A stretch of DNA of 64,000 nucleotides from Morchella semilibera (Eukaryota > Ascomycota > Pezizomycetes > Pezizales > Morchellaceae): positions 434,001 to 498,000 of the forward strand of contig WBVU01000003.1 in NCBI GenBank assembly GCA_009192285.1, in the 5' to 3' direction. Of the stretch, positions 63,505-64,000 are shown one piece after another. The notes beneath the pieces were generated by a model that saw nothing but the letters and a program-made list of their open reading frames with translations, searched no databases and was not told where the DNA came from. The stretch's first letter is position 1. The number at the start of each line of letters is the position of its first letter. A program made the position numbers and the translations under genes.

Positions 63505-64000
63505 TAGTTGAGGGGGGGGGGGGGGTCCGACGGTAGTCAGGCAAGGCCACTCGGGTTCCTGTCTGCATTAATGTCAATTGAGGGGGGGTGAGCGGGGGGT
63601 TAAGGGTATAAGAGGCAAGGAGATCGAAACATTGCGGGGGGGGATTCGAATGTGAAGCAGAAAGTACAAAGGTTGTTATTTGCATTTCCCTTGTCAGGCA
63701 ACGGGGATGTCCCCTGCTGTCTGGCCGGGGCCCGGCGCCGCGTTTGTTTTCTTTCTTTTCTCTTGGTAAAAAAAAAAGAGTTTGGTTTTATAACGGAAAA
63801 GTCTGTTTTTGTTGTTTTTTTATCTTTGTTTTCCTCTCCGCTTCATATGTGCGTGTGTGCTGTGTCTCTATGTGCGCGTTAGTTAGTCTCGATCGGCCCT
63901 GGGCGAGCCTTATCATTTAATTCAGGATGAACATGTTCTTTTTTTTTCTTCTTCCCTTCCCCCTCCTTCTTCCAGACGTACATATATCCTTCCAGCCACA
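63505..64000. other. Region downstream of the DUF1752 gene
   Basis: It begins with a 14-nt G run near 63512 and further G-rich runs, then a pyrimidine-rich stretch. No gene is supported up to the window edge. Confidence 0.5.

Overview
The window looks like nuclear DNA of a filamentous ascomycete, probably a basal member of Pezizomycotina such as a Pezizomycetes species. The genes are split by short GT-AG introns, mostly 44 to 123 nt, with CTAAC- or CTGAT-like branch points. The families seen are typical of ascomycetes: a Gcr1_C regulator, a DUF8035-like protein, an areA/GATA-like (DUF1752) protein, an Mdr1/Gyp2-type TBC protein and an Inp54-type phosphatase. Genus and species cannot be read from the sequence. 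I recognised no tRNA, rRNA or CRISPR array.

Layout. 0-15 kb is a gene-bearing block: an EF-hand/coiled-coil protein leaving the left edge (1-2496, minus), a GRAM-TBC-EF-hand Rab GTPase-activating protein (4451-7839, plus, four exons) and a glutamine-rich Gcr1_C DNA-binding regulator (12549-10804, minus, two exons). 15-38 kb is a long AT-rich, gene-poor stretch. It holds one BED-finger/SANT-like/coiled-coil protein (20325-21570) and two related small Cys-rich genes (about 24.1 and 31.5 kb), one of which looks broken. It also holds several TA-flanked MITEs and many copies of the palindrome TACATGTA. 38.9-42.2 kb holds a DUF8035-like protein and a single-exon Inp54-like inositol polyphosphate 5-phosphatase. 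42-49 kb is again gene-poor and MITE-rich. 49.4-51.1 kb is a five-exon short-chain dehydrogenase with a presequence-like N-terminus. 51-61.7 kb has no convincing gene but carries two more inverted-repeat elements. 61.7-63.5 kb is a three-exon areA/GATA-like-domain regulator.

The genes are unrelated housekeeping or regulatory genes, not a cluster or pathway. TBC GAP and 5-phosphatase both belong to membrane traffic and phosphoinositide biology; the Gcr1_C, BED/SANT and DUF1752 proteins are candidate regulators. The most unusual content is in the gene-poor parts. There is a set of short non-autonomous TA-flanked inverted-repeat elements, several ending in CTCG. Two copies 8.6 kb apart are identical over 134 bp. 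A palindromic octamer occurs about fifty times where about one is expected, and it avoids the exons. There is also a small HRRCxxCP cysteine-rich gene family with no obvious function.
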